Assembly (NCBI GenBank): GCA_000940995.1
Contig: CP005973.1
Coordinates: 1,550,001 to 1,614,000 of the forward strand
Origin: Photobacterium gaetbulicola Gung47
GTDB taxonomy: Bacteria > Pseudomonadota > Gammaproteobacteria > Enterobacterales > Vibrionaceae
Direction: 5' to 3'
DNA length: 64,000 bases
Shown here: positions 54,318 to 63,436 of the stretch, piece by piece
Layout: every line of letters begins with the position of its first letter
Numbering within the stretch: position 1 is the stretch's first letter
Program-made: the position numbers and the translations under genes
The notes under the pieces: generated by a model
What the model saw: the letters and a program-made list of their open reading frames with translations, nothing else
The model's database searches: none
What the model was told of the DNA's origin: nothing

Positions 54318-54617
54318 TCACAGCGTGATTTCCAACCGGTTTCCTTCAGGGTCAAGTACAACGCTCTCATAATAACCATCGCCGGTTCGCCGCGGACCGT
54401 CTACGACGTTATAACCATCATTGGCTAAACGGGCGGTTAATGCATCGACGCCTTGCTCGGAGCCAACCGACATCGCCATGTGTATCAGCCCGGTAAACTG
54501 GGCCATTGGATCATTCGCAGTCGCGGGAATCGCATCATTGTGCATGATTTCCAGCCGGGCACCTTTATCAAAACTCAAGAAATAGGAGGAGGTCCTACAA
54601 CCTCGGCTTAGCAGCAA
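54318..54617 (-). pseudogene. N-terminally truncated VOC-family (glyoxalase-like) gene
   Basis: The frame encodes the C-terminal ~90 residues of a VOC/glyoxalase-fold protein: [17 protein letters not shown], then [46 protein letters not shown]. Typical family members run to ~125-130 residues and start with an EHVAIW-type first strand that supplies a metal-ligand His. That first betaalphabeta unit is missing here: the frame begins inside the end of the LysR gene, with a short unrelated lead (LLSRGCRT), and its start would be internal to the LysR stop. I read it as a deletion remnant. A translated, inactive fragment is also possible. Confidence 0.6.
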
Positions 54618-55488
54618 GCGTCTTCTCCAGGATCTGCAACAATGCTTGGCGTACCGGCCCCTCCGAATGGCGGCGCGTTTGGATCACATCTACCGTTGTC
54701 AGCCAACCATCGGGTTCGTAGGCAAGATCCAACACCGCCAGCTTGCCTTGTTCTACATAGGATGCCGCTAAGCTTTCAGGGACGATAGCCCAACCGAGAC
54801 CTTGAGCCGCCAACTCCAAGAGCAACTGATGGTTATTGGCATACCATACCTGCGAACTGATCGCATAACTGAACCACAGCTCCTTGCCGCTGGATGAGCG
54901 TTGTACGATCTGGCGGTAGTTACGCAGATCGTCATCTTTAAGTGCCGTTTTATGGGCCAGAGGGTGTTGTGGGGCAGCCAGGGTCAAAAACCGGTTGTAG
55001 CCCACCGTAGCAAACTCGGTATCTTCCAGTATTTTGCCGTCAGAATAGACCACACCGATATGCGCCCTTCCCTCGCTGACCATCGCCTTGATGTCGAAAG
55101 TCGAAGCCGAGATTAACTCGATGCTGGTCATCGGATACTGCTCGCCGACCGCAGTGATCTGCCCCAGCAAATCCGGTTCAACCACACTTTCTTCTATCGC
55201 GACCACCAGCTCATGCTCTTCATCGGCATCCAGGGCCATCACCTTTTGATCCAGACGCTGTTGCTGCAGCAGTATTGCACGGGCGATTGGCAACAGCGCT
55301 TCTCCCTGGGCTGTCAGCGTGGGCATATTGCTTGAGCGGTCAAACAAGGTTTGATTCAACGCGATTTCAAGGTTCGACACCGACTGGCTTACCCCCGACT
55401 GTGCCCGCTGGTGCTTTCTTGCTGCCGCCGAAAAAGACCCACACTCGCAAACGGCGACAAACATTTTCAATTGCTCAAAGCTATACAT
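54595..55488 (-). CDS. LysR-family transcriptional regulator
   Basis: A 297-residue LysR-type regulator. The N-terminal helix-turn-helix is clear: [40 protein letters not shown]. The effector-binding domain follows from ~90, and the C-terminus ([14 protein letters not shown]) ends normally, so the protein itself is intact. It overlaps the start of the truncated VOC gene. Divergent from tyrS across about 205 bp, but a link to tyrS is unlikely. The target genes and ligand are unknown. The VOC fragment downstream may once have been a co-transcribed partner. Confidence 0.88.
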   Translation of the reverse strand: MYSFEQLKMFVAVCECGSFSAAARKHQRAQSGVSQSVSNLEIALNQTLFDRSSNMPTLTAQGEALLPIARAILLQQQRLDQKVMALDADEEHELVVAIEESVVEPDLLGQITAVGEQYPMTSIELISASTFDIKAMVSEGRAHIGVVYSDGKILEDTEFATVGYNRFLTLAAPQHPLAHKTALKDDDLRNYRQIVQRSSSGKELWFSYAISSQVWYANNHQLLLELAAQGLGWAIVPESLAASYVEQGKLAVLDLAYEPDGWLTTVDVIQTRRHSEGPVRQALLQILEKTLAAKPRL

Positions 55489-55693
55489 AACTGCTGATTC
55501 ACACCCTTTCGTTGTTTATCCCAGCCATCACGACGTGTGATAGCTGCTAACTTTCGTCCTGCAATATTTTTGCTACGCTGCTCTACCTGCGTGGTGATGG
55601 ATATTAGTACATAAGAATACTAACAGACACTTTCCTTGCAATCACAGTATCAGAATAACTGATAGGTAACACCCAACTATTGGCGGAGCTACG

Positions 55694-56878
55694 ATGAACA
55701 TTGACCAAGCCCTTGCTCTTATCCACCGAGGGGCAGAGCAAATTACCCCTGAAAAAGCATTAATCGAGAAACTAAAGAAAGACCGACCTCTGGTGGTCAA
55801 GCTTGGTGCCGATCCTACCGCGCCGGATATCCACCTCGGCCACACTGTCATTCTGAACAAGCTTCGACAGTTCCAAGACCTGGGCCATAAGGTTGTCTTT
55901 CTTATTGGCGATTTTACCGGCAAAATCGGCGATCCGAGCGGCAAGAATACAACCCGCCCACCACTGACAACAGAACAGGTGCTTGCCAACGCCGAGACCT
56001 ACCAGCAGCAAGTGTTCAAAATACTCGATCCGCAAAAAACCGACATCGTATTTAATTCACATTGGCTGTCCAAACTTGGGGCTGAAGGCATGCTGAAACT
56101 CACTGCTAGCCAAACAGTCGCTCGAATGCTGGAGCGGGAGGACTTCAAAAAACGATTTGCCGAGCAGCAATCTATAGGTATCCATGAATTTATCTACCCA
56201 CTGCTCCAGGGCTACGACTCGGTAGAATTGAAAGCCGACATTGAGCTGGGCGGCACGGATCAGACCTTTAACTTGCTGATGGGGCGTGAACTGCAAAAGC
56301 ATCACAACATGGAGCCGCAGGTGGTGATCACCATGCCGCTGCTGGTCGGCCTAGATGGCGTGAAGAAGATGTCCAAATCAGCCGCCAATTACATTGGCAT
56401 TACCGAATCGCCAGAAGAAATGTTCGGCAAGTTGATGTCAATTTCAGACAACTTGATGTGGAACTACTTCGAGTTGCTGTCTTTTCGCCGCATAGATGAA
56501 ATTGAACAGTTCAAACGGGATATCGAATCCGGCCGCAACCCAAAAGAAATCAAGGTACTCTTGGCCAAAGAAATCGTCACCCGCTTCCACTCAGAGCCAG
56601 AAGCTGATCATGCTGAGAACATGTTCAACCAACGTTTCGCTGCAAAGATAATGCCAGACAACTTAGAGACGATTGAATTCCAGCATGGACTGACGCTTAG
56701 CCAGGTGCTGAAGCAAGCGAAATTAACGTCATCAACCTCAGAAGCCCTGCGTCTCATTCGGCAGGGGGCCGTGAAAATAGCAGGCGATAAAGTCGAGGAT
56801 CCATCGGTAGCCCTACCTGTCGGTGAACAAATCGTCCAAGTAGGCAAACGACGTATTGCTAAAATTAAACTAAGTTGA
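55694..56878 (+). CDS. tyrS: Tyrosyl-tRNA synthetase
   Basis: A class I aminoacyl-tRNA synthetase that charges tRNA-Tyr. The class I signatures are HLGH (47-50) and KMSKS (225-229). The tyrosine pocket region includes [14 protein letters not shown], and the C-terminal S4 RNA-binding domain begins near residue 330 ([22 protein letters not shown]). At 394 residues it belongs to the shorter TyrRS type, typical of many gammaproteobacteria as a second copy; Vibrionaceae often carry two tyrS genes. The ATG at 55694 has GGCGGAGC upstream. It stands alone with no clear terminator within 200 bases. Confidence 0.96.
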   Translation: MNIDQALALIHRGAEQITPEKALIEKLKKDRPLVVKLGADPTAPDIHLGHTVILNKLRQFQDLGHKVVFLIGDFTGKIGDPSGKNTTRPPLTTEQVLANAETYQQQVFKILDPQKTDIVFNSHWLSKLGAEGMLKLTASQTVARMLEREDFKKRFAEQQSIGIHEFIYPLLQGYDSVELKADIELGGTDQTFNLLMGRELQKHHNMEPQVVITMPLLVGLDGVKKMSKSAANYIGITESPEEMFGKLMSISDNLMWNYFELLSFRRIDEIEQFKRDIESGRNPKEIKVLLAKEIVTRFHSEPEADHAENMFNQRFAAKIMPDNLETIEFQHGLTLSQVLKQAKLTSSTSEALRLIRQGAVKIAGDKVEDPSVALPVGEQIVQVGKRRIAKIKLS

Positions 56879-57097
56879 CGCAAAACCGTTGCTCTTAGCA
56901 CTGAGCCACCATGCACAGCTTTGTTTAACCTATTGCTGGCTATCAGGCATTTAAGGATATTAATCTCCCCCTTATTGCTTATAGCCAGTGCTATCAGGAA
57001 AGTAATACCTTTCGATTCTTCTCGAACGATTGAATAAGCACGATGCCTTGCGGTTACAGGCTGTTACCATTATCCGTTAACGTAGTATTTCCAAATT

Positions 57098-57826
57098 TTA
57101 AAAATGTAATTTATCTACTTCATACTCTCTGTCGTACAACCAGTCGACCACATCAAATTCACATAATGATTGCTGGAAGCCTATCACTTCCAAGTAAGAA
57201 CCCTGTATTGGCATAAATATATGGTTATTTTTTATTGTGAGTGCCTGCCCAAAAGATAAGCTAGCCATTTTTAGTAAGTAAACATTAAACAAGTTAGCAT
57301 CTAAGGGATAACCATAGAGATCATAACTATCCACCAACCTATGCAGCCAATAATCTGGATTATTTTTCTCTATGACACCGTTTCGATAATCTGATTGGGT
57401 TTCAGACAATATCGGGCATAGCCAATTATAAATGTCATCAATCGATGCCTTGTTGAGGTGGTTATACAGCCCCTTAATACCCAACATATACAGTACATCA
57501 GATAAAGGCCTTAAAGACTCCCGCTCTTTCAATAGCGCATCAATTTCGCTCGATGACTTAAAGCCATAGAGTATGTGAGCCTGACTTAATCCTACAACCC
57601 AGTTGACATTTTTTTCATTTTCATTATCCGCCAAAAAATAGTAGCTGGATTGTGGCCTTTCTACATTTTTAATTCGCAAACGATGCGAATTAAATTTTGC
57701 TTCGTTATCCTTTAGTTCACCATTAACAGTAAATTCAGCATTCGATGTTTCTATACTGTGCAAGTCTGTCTTAAGCTCTTTTAAAGTTAGGTTTGTCTTA
57801 TCATCAGGGGATACAGCATGTAGCAT
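57098..57826 (-). CDS. Orphan AT-rich hypothetical protein
   Basis: A 242-residue protein I do not recognise. It has no signal peptide and no membrane helix. It is mostly polar, with a helical look in the middle (SSSEIDALLKERESLRPLSDVLYMLGIKGLYNHL) and an aromatic-rich C-terminal half (PDYWLHRLVDSYDLYGYPLD, DVVDWLYDREYEVDKLHF). The gene and its surroundings are clearly richer in A and T than the genes on either side. It is flanked by non-coding AT-rich DNA, which suggests recent acquisition. The frame is long enough and well composed to be real. Function unknown. Confidence 0.6.
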   Translation of the reverse strand: MLHAVSPDDKTNLTLKELKTDLHSIETSNAEFTVNGELKDNEAKFNSHRLRIKNVERPQSSYYFLADNENEKNVNWVVGLSQAHILYGFKSSSEIDALLKERESLRPLSDVLYMLGIKGLYNHLNKASIDDIYNWLCPILSETQSDYRNGVIEKNNPDYWLHRLVDSYDLYGYPLDANLFNVYLLKMASLSFGQALTIKNNHIFMPIQGSYLEVIGFQQSLCEFDVVDWLYDREYEVDKLHF

Positions 57827-58143
57827 ATACCTTCTCCATGGTATTTACACTTTAAAATTCCCACACATAACCATTCTATCAATAAATACCCATGGACATT
57901 GAGCTCTCACTAGAAAATTAACAAATAATCTTTTACTTAAATTGTTAGTAATTTTTTCTGCCTGCTTAACTTAACCACCACAATTAACAACACTGGCATT
58001 CTGAATTGGAATATATTTTAGGTAATCACACAAGTACGAAATTTTTCAATCCATCAAGAGAATAAAAAAAACAATGATATTCCTTTGCGGGTAAATTATT
58101 TAGAATGATAAGACCAATGACACTGTGACAAGGAAGAGTGCGC
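57827..58143. other. AT-rich intergenic stretch, no gene seen
   Basis: About 317 bp of strongly AT-rich DNA between the orphan gene start and the GNAT gene. I see no frame worth calling and no hairpin terminator. It presumably carries the promoters of both divergent genes. Confidence 0.5.
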
Positions 58144-58605
58144 ATGATTCAGCAAGCAAAATTCAGGGATATCTCCGACATTATTACCCTTACAGGCCGG
58201 GCAATCAGATCATGTGTTGATGAGCCGGAACATATCCAGGATGAACTTATCGCCAGTTGTGCTGACAGTATTTTATGGTGGCGCACGCACCCAGACAGTT
58301 CTTTACACTATGTCTATCGTATCGATGGCAGCGTGGTTGGCGCGATATTGGTTAAAGAGTACTGGAACCTATCTAATTTATTTGTTGATCCTCACTATCA
58401 TCACCAAGGGATCGCTCGGCAGCTCATCAACGCTGCCCTTGAAGAATGCCGAGGGCGCTCCCCCAAGCAAGCAATCCTCCTCAATGCTTCGAGGTATGCC
58501 GTGAACTTCTATCAAAAGCTCGGCTTTGTCCCCAACGGGCCCGCTAGGGACTTACCCGGCGGTTGTTTTCCTTATATTTTTCGCTTTGAACCAGAGAAGA
58601 ATTAA
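58144..58605 (+). CDS. GNAT-family N-acetyltransferase
   Basis: A cytoplasmic acetyltransferase that moves an acetyl group from acetyl-CoA to an amine. Family features: an N-terminal beta1-alpha1 region (IQQAKFRDISDIITLTGRAI), strands 4-5 with WNLSNLFVDPHYHHQGIARQLI (the acetyl-CoA pyrophosphate loop HHQGIAR), and the C-terminal YAVNFYQKLGFV motif of the last strands. The ATG at 58144 has AGGAAGAG upstream at good spacing; a GTG six bases earlier is too close to that site. The substrate cannot be told from sequence. Confidence 0.88.
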   Translation: MIQQAKFRDISDIITLTGRAIRSCVDEPEHIQDELIASCADSILWWRTHPDSSLHYVYRIDGSVVGAILVKEYWNLSNLFVDPHYHHQGIARQLINAALEECRGRSPKQAILLNASRYAVNFYQKLGFVPNGPARDLPGGCFPYIFRFEPEKN

Positions 58606-58688
58606 CCTAACTTTTTCAACAAGTTAAATCAAATACGGTATAACATAAAAAGTCTATTTCTTAACAAAATTTATGGCGCTTTTTATTT

Positions 58689-58716
58689 CTTAAGCCTTTC
58701 TTAAGCCTTTCTTAAG
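58689..58716 (+). promoter_or_regulatory. Three CTTAAG half-sites spaced by 5 bases (PmrA/QseB-like box)
   Basis: CTTAAG occurs at 58689, 58700 and 58711, an exact 11-base period with CCTTT spacers between them. This matches the direct-repeat operator form of OmpR-family regulators such as PmrA and QseB (CTTAAG-N5-CTTAAG). A possible -10 (TCTAAT, 58725-58730) follows. It lies about 50 bases before the chimeric hemolysin/kinase ORF. Confidence 0.6.
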
Positions 58717-58765
58717 TTTTCCCCTCTAATTTGAACACAACAGATAACGTTTAGGGTAAACGCCA

Positions 58766-59236
58766 ATGCTGTCAACCTTCCAGCTTCAGCTCATCGGTAG
58801 CCAACATCCATTGCGCAGAGATGTCGAGGGGTATATTGCCGAGCGCTACAGACTAGCATTCAATGCCAATGTCACCGACTTCATGCCTTTGCTGCTTGCT
58901 GTTTTCAATAAACAGCACCAGCTTAAATCAGCGTGCGGCACCCGTGTCGCCAGTACCGAGCCTTTGTTTCTAGAGGAGTTCACCAACCCGAACATCATTG
59001 TCACCGTCAACGATAGCGGCTTGCCTATCCCACTTGATATCCGTGACAAGATTTTTGAAAAATTCTTTCGCGCCCATACCGAACGGGGTGATGGGGCCGG
59101 CTTGGGGATGTCCATCGTGCGGGACATCGCCAGCCTCCACTGCGGGGAGATCTGCTTACTGCCCGCCTCTTCGGGCAACGGCAATACCTTCCAAGTTACA
59201 TTACCAGCAGTAAATAGCCTGACAACACCAAAGTAA
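58766..59236 (+). pseudogene. Chimeric ORF: thermostable-hemolysin N-terminus fused to histidine-kinase ATPase C-terminus
   Basis: Residues 1-72 match the opening of thermostable hemolysin proteins of Vibrio (QHPLRRDVEGYIAERYRLAF, DFMPLLLAV, EPLFLEEF). From about residue 75 the sequence changes to the C-terminal ATPase part of a sensor kinase: VTVNDSGLPIPLDIRDKIFEKFFRA (G1/F-box), GAGLGMSIVRDIASLHCG (G2 box), then TFQVTLPAV. The two halves belong to unrelated proteins and each is incomplete: the hemolysin lacks its C-terminal two thirds, and the kinase lacks its membrane, HAMP, DHp and first N-box regions. The junction is near 58985-58995. The frame stayed open across it, so a fusion protein could be made, but neither activity should remain. 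The upstream CTTAAG boxes look like the operator of the lost system. Confidence 0.72.
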
Positions 59237-59564
59237 CCATTGCTGGTATGCCATCCCGCCAGGAGTCGAACCATAGGTGGCAGGCAATCGCGCCAAATGA
59301 CACGGCGGCTAGGCCTGCCGCCCCGACTAAAGATAAGGACGCAGCAATCGGTACTGTTATTAACAGCGGAGAGATAATCAGCACCGCAGCAGTCAACTCA
59401 ATGGCTCCCACCATGAACATCCATTGCCGGTTAAGGCCATACTTCACAAAGAAGGCCAACTGGGTAGTAAAAATCAACTTGTGCCAGCCTAGCAGTTTGA
59501 CTGAGCTTGCAAACACGAAGAACGCGCCGAGAAGAGTTGTGATAATAGTTTGAGTGGTCGTCAT
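59196..59564 (-). CDS. DoxX-family membrane protein
   Basis: A 122-residue inner-membrane protein of the DoxX-like family with four membrane segments (LLGAFFVFASSVKLLG; MFMVGAIELTAAVLIISPLLI; AASLSLVGAAGLAAVSFG; MVTLVLSGYLLLVM). The KLLGW near the first helix and the GAIEL motif in the second are typical of DoxX-like proteins. I start at ATG 59564 (MTTTQTIITT); the frame extends to 59654, but that extra piece has no ribosome site and no family match. Its 3' end overlaps the chimeric ORF by 41 bases. It is divergent from the LysR gene at 59667, about 102 bp away, so that regulator may control it. Confidence 0.82.
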   Translation of the reverse strand: MTTTQTIITTLLGAFFVFASSVKLLGWHKLIFTTQLAFFVKYGLNRQWMFMVGAIELTAAVLIISPLLITVPIAASLSLVGAAGLAAVSFGAIACHLWFDSWRDGIPAMVTLVLSGYLLLVM

Positions 59565-59666
59565 GATATCTGTCCCGTTATTTAACCCGGGGACAATCAT
59601 AAACATTCCAATTACACTTGATATATAGCTAAAATTGATTACCAAACATTCCAAACAGGAATAGTA

Positions 59667-60569
59667 ATGGACAAACTAGACTGTATCCGGACGTTTATCC
59701 GCGTCGTTCAACTTGGCAGCTTTACCGCTGTCGCCCATGCACACAACATCACCCAAGGCAGCGTGAGTAAGAAAGTCGCCTGGCTTGAACAGCAACTATC
59801 GGTTTTGCTGCTGCACCGAACAAGCCGCCAGTTGTCTCTAACCGACGCGGGAGAGGCCTATTACCGCCACGCCCTACACCTGCTGGAAGAGCACGACAGC
59901 TTCGAAGCAACACTCAAGGGTGAGCAACTCAAAGCTAAGGGGAGGCTGGGCTTATCCATGCCAACATCTCTTGGCTTGCACCTACTGGCAGAGCCGATTG
60001 CTGACTTCATGGCATTGCATCCAGAAGTCGACATCGACTTATCCCTCGATGATCAGCACATCGATCTATATCGCGATAATATCGATATCGCCTTCCGCGC
60101 ATCTGACCTCAAGGATTCAGGACTGAAAGCCAAACAGCTGATGGTCAATACCATGGTCTATTGCGCCTCCCCCGATTACCTTCAGCGCCACGGTGCACCC
60201 CAAACCGCTAGCGAGCTAACCGGCCATCACTGCCTGACATATTCGTTGGTATACCCGTCCAATGTATGGACATTGACCAGCCGCGCAGGCCAGTCAGAAA
60301 AAGTCCCCCTGAATGAATCTTTCCGGACAGACAGCCCAGAAATGCTGCTGAAGATGACAGTCCTCGGACAGGGGATCAGCACCTTGCCCCACTGGATGGT
60401 TGCCCCCTATGAAGCAAGCGGCGAATTGGTTCAGGTACTGACGAACTACAACAAGCAAACTATCCCTTTGTATGCCGTCTATAAAGCCAGCCACTCATTG
60501 CCTTTGCGTATCAGGGCTTTTATCGACTTTATTGCAGAGGCATTGGACGACGATCACCACCACACTTAG
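59667..60569 (+). CDS. LysR-family transcriptional regulator
   Basis: A 300-residue LysR-type regulator of the CrgA/DmlR-like branch: the N-terminal helix-turn-helix MDKLDCIRTFIRVVQLGSFTAV with ITQGSVSKKVAWLEQ, then the effector domain starting near KGRLGLSMPTSLGL. The ATG at 59667 has CAGGA 7 bases upstream. It points away from the doxX gene, the usual sign that it controls that gene. Effector unknown. Confidence 0.9.
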   Translation: MDKLDCIRTFIRVVQLGSFTAVAHAHNITQGSVSKKVAWLEQQLSVLLLHRTSRQLSLTDAGEAYYRHALHLLEEHDSFEATLKGEQLKAKGRLGLSMPTSLGLHLLAEPIADFMALHPEVDIDLSLDDQHIDLYRDNIDIAFRASDLKDSGLKAKQLMVNTMVYCASPDYLQRHGAPQTASELTGHHCLTYSLVYPSNVWTLTSRAGQSEKVPLNESFRTDSPEMLLKMTVLGQGISTLPHWMVAPYEASGELVQVLTNYNKQTIPLYAVYKASHSLPLRIRAFIDFIAEALDDDHHHT

Positions 60570-60626
60570 GTTGCCAAAATCTATTGAACACTGTATTAAT
60601 AGACTTTTGAGCAGAGGAGAGCAGTG

Positions 60627-60971
60627 ATGTTCGTGTTCACCCAGTTATTCAAACGAAGAACTATCCGCAAATACATCAAGACACTCAGTCCGATGCTGGT
60701 GACATCCTATGGCCCAAGGGAAGCCTATACCAACGGCCAAATAGCCGCTGTTTTGGCGCAGTCCGGCCTTAGCCGACGCTATGAACACTATGCCTACGCA
60801 CTTTTTGGTGACCAATATCCGGATTTGCACCAAGAGCTTGCAGATGGCCTATTCGCCGGCACGGCCTTTAACGCCCTCCAGATCATCGACATGGCCAGAC
60901 CGTCGCTTTGGAAAGGCGGTACTAACACCGATGACTTTTCGAACCGCCACGGTCAAAACAGCAGGTACTAA
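60627..60971 (+). CDS. DUF6559-like small protein
   Basis: A 114-residue protein whose LSPMLVTSYGPREAYTNGQIAAVLAQSGLSRRYEHYAYALFGD stretch is of the DUF6559 kind as far as I recall; the match should be checked by profile. It is basic at the N-terminus, has no membrane segment or signal, and ends with a polar tail. The ATG at 60627 (a GTG directly before it) has an AGAGGAG site. It follows the LysR gene by 57 bases on the same strand. Function unknown. Confidence 0.6.
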   Translation: MFVFTQLFKRRTIRKYIKTLSPMLVTSYGPREAYTNGQIAAVLAQSGLSRRYEHYAYALFGDQYPDLHQELADGLFAGTAFNALQIIDMARPSLWKGGTNTDDFSNRHGQNSRY

Positions 60972-61095
60972 AGAAACACCCTGACAGTCAACCTGTCCTT
61001 ATTTTGATATTTTTAGTCTTAATGTTTGTAATGGGCATTTCGAGGCTTACCTACAATGGCTCCCAACATTAACAACAACCAACTGGAGCCTTTGT

Positions 61096-61704
61096 ATGTC
61101 TTACCCAGCGACATCAAAACCAACGACATCAGCCCTATCAAATCGCACACGCCAGTCCATCAGCTTGTTGATCAACGAAGATCACCCGGCTTACCAATGG
61201 GCCAAGAAACAGTCTGACTCAGTCAATGCCTTTGGCCATATTGGCACCCATATCGATTGCTATACCAGAGTACCGGCAGACAGCCACTACAATACTGATA
61301 CCGTTTTACTTGACTGTACCCAGGCCATGCCCAGCCTTGATGGCATCGAACCACTTGAACTTAGTGGTAAATCTTTGGTGTTGTTTACCGCAAACCTTGA
61401 GAGCAATGGTTACGGCACCCCAGAATACGGCAAAGCCGATACCGCGCTTAAGAACGAGGTACTGGATGCGATTCTGGCCAAGCAACCCGCTTTCATCGTT
61501 ATCGATAGCTACGGCATTGGCGCACACGGCGAGGAGCACATCGACTTTGATAGGCGCTGTGAAGAAAATGGCTGCTTTGTGATTGAAAATGTAGCCTTCA
61601 GCAGTGAAATGAGCGACAGGTTGATTGAGCTTGATATTTTGTTTGACGCAAGCAGCTCCTCAAGTGGCAAGCGCTGCGAAGTCACAGCCGTACTCAAGCG
61701 ATAA
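61096..61704 (+). CDS. Cyclase-family protein (kynurenine formamidase-like hydrolase)
   Basis: A 202-residue metal-dependent hydrolase of the cyclase family (PF04199), related to kynurenine formamidases and to polyketide cyclase-like enzymes. The signature is HIGTHIDCYTRVP at ~48-60 (HxGTHxD with metal ligands), followed by blocks such as LVLFTANLESNGYGTPEY and FIVIDSYGIGAHGEEHIDFDRRCEENG, where the Asp/His/Glu residues complete the site. It lacks the usual early domain, so it is at the short end for the family. It stands between the DUF6559-like gene and melA. The real substrate is unknown. Confidence 0.82.
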   Translation: MSYPATSKPTTSALSNRTRQSISLLINEDHPAYQWAKKQSDSVNAFGHIGTHIDCYTRVPADSHYNTDTVLLDCTQAMPSLDGIEPLELSGKSLVLFTANLESNGYGTPEYGKADTALKNEVLDAILAKQPAFIVIDSYGIGAHGEEHIDFDRRCEENGCFVIENVAFSSEMSDRLIELDILFDASSSSSGKRCEVTAVLKR

Positions 61705-61855
61705 CGCGATGGAGAGCCCAGTGCCGACAAGCAAATTTGTGATACCAGCACAAAAATCTTAGAAAACGGGACATAATTGCCCACTATAGGGAAGATAGCC
61801 GCCCGCAATTCGATGAAGATGTATCCATCAAAACCAAGCATACAAAGGAACAGCC

Positions 61856-63202
61856 ATGCATCACCCTAAAATTACCTTCATCGGGGCCGGTTCGACCATT
61901 TTCGTCAAAAACATCCTTGGCGACGTTTTTCACAAACCTGCACTGAAAGGGGCTGAAGTTGCCCTGATGGACATCGATCCTGTCCGTCTCGAAGAGTCGC
62001 AAATCGTTGTCAGCAAGCTGATGGAATCGGCCGGTGCAACCGGTAACATCCACTGCTACACCGACCAAAAAGAAGCATTAAAAGGGGCTGACTTTGTCGT
62101 GGTGGCCTTCCAAATCGGTGGCTACGAGCCTTGTACTGTCATTGATTTTGACGTGTGCAAAAAACACGGACTGGAGCAGACGATTGCCGATACGTTGGGC
62201 CCTGGCGGCATTATGCGCTCCTTGCGCACCATCCCTCACCTGTGGCAGATCTGCGAGGACATGACTGAAGTCTGCCCGCAGGCCACCATGCTGAACTATG
62301 TCAACCCGATGGCGATGAACACTTGGGCGATGTACGAGAAATACCCGCATATCAAACAAGTCGGTCTTTGTCACTCGGTACAGGGCACAGCCGAAGAACT
62401 GGCGCGTGATCTGGACATTGACTATAGCGACTTGCGCTATACCTGCGCCGGTATCAACCACATGGCCTACTACCTAACGCTAGAGAAGAAAACCGAAGAC
62501 GGCGAGTATGTCAGCATCTACCCGGATCTGTTAAAAGCTTACGAAATGGGACAGGCACCGAAGCCGAATATTCACGGCAACCCTCGCTGCGAAAACATTG
62601 TCCGTTATGAAATGTTCAAGAAGCTGGGCTACTTCGTCACCGAGTCGTCCGAGCACTTTGCCGAATACACGCCTTACTTCATCAAGCCGAACCGTCCGGA
62701 TCTGATTGAACGCTACAAAGTGCCATTGGACGAATATCCAAAGCGTTGTGTCGAACAGATTGCCAACTGGAAAAAAGATCTCGAAGCCTTTAAACAGGCC
62801 GAGCGTATCGAGCAGAAGGAATCCCACGAATACGCCAGTACCATCATGAATGCCATCTGGACCAACACACCAAGCGTGATTTACGGCAACGTGAAGAACC
62901 AAGGGCTGATTGACAACCTGCCGCAAGGCTGTTGTGTCGAGGTCGCCTGCTTGGTTGATGCCAACGGTATCCAGCCAACGGCGGTGGGCAAACTGCCAAG
63001 CCACCTTGCGGCCTTGATGCAAACCAACATCAATGTCCAGACCCTGCTGACAGAAGCGATCCTGACCGAAAACCGCGAGCGCATTTACCACGCCGCGATG
63101 CTGGACCCTCATACTGCCGCCGTACTTGGCATCGAGGAAATCTACGCCTTGGTGGATGAACTGATTGAAGCACAGCAAGACTGGTTGCCAGCGTGGATCT
63201 AA
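61856..63202 (+). CDS. melA: Alpha-galactosidase MelA (GH4)
   Basis: A cytoplasmic family 4 glycosidase that splits melibiose (galactose-alpha-1,6-glucose) by an unusual NAD+ and Mn2+ redox-elimination mechanism. The NAD-binding loop is at the N-terminus (ITFIGAGSTIFVKNILGD). The Mn site includes the Cys in LCHSVQGT and the His in GINHMAYY, and the NPM block (NYVNPMAMNTW) is conserved. Length 448 matches E. coli MelA (451), to which it is strongly similar. It is the first gene of the melAB pair, with the carrier gene 234 bp downstream. AraC-type melR was not seen in the window. The ATG at 61856 has AAGGAACAG upstream. Confidence 0.96.
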   Translation: MHHPKITFIGAGSTIFVKNILGDVFHKPALKGAEVALMDIDPVRLEESQIVVSKLMESAGATGNIHCYTDQKEALKGADFVVVAFQIGGYEPCTVIDFDVCKKHGLEQTIADTLGPGGIMRSLRTIPHLWQICEDMTEVCPQATMLNYVNPMAMNTWAMYEKYPHIKQVGLCHSVQGTAEELARDLDIDYSDLRYTCAGINHMAYYLTLEKKTEDGEYVSIYPDLLKAYEMGQAPKPNIHGNPRCENIVRYEMFKKLGYFVTESSEHFAEYTPYFIKPNRPDLIERYKVPLDEYPKRCVEQIANWKKDLEAFKQAERIEQKESHEYASTIMNAIWTNTPSVIYGNVKNQGLIDNLPQGCCVEVACLVDANGIQPTAVGKLPSHLAALMQTNINVQTLLTEAILTENRERIYHAAMLDPHTAAVLGIEEIYALVDELIEAQQDWLPAWI

Positions 63203-63244
63203 CCATCAGGCTCTAACCACACACTGAAAACAATATCAATTACG

Positions 63245-63273
63245 CCATCACGCCATGCTTTGCGGCGTGATGG
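63245..63273 (+). promoter_or_regulatory. Intergenic hairpin between melA and melB
   Basis: A perfect 10-bp inverted repeat (CCATCACGCC / GGCGTGATGG) with a 9-base loop lies between the two mel genes. There is no T-run after it, so it may stabilise or process the melA mRNA rather than terminate it. Confidence 0.5.
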
Positions 63274-63436
63274 TAAAGAGCAAGAAGCAATTTTATCAAA
63301 CCACTCAAAGAGACCGAGCCCAATTATAAGCCCGGCTCCTTGAAGTGGTTTGGGTCTATCCCTATCGTGAAAACAAACAATAACGACCTTTTCCAATAAA
63401 GCAGTAAAAAAGGGGAAAAGGGAACAAGGAGCTTTT

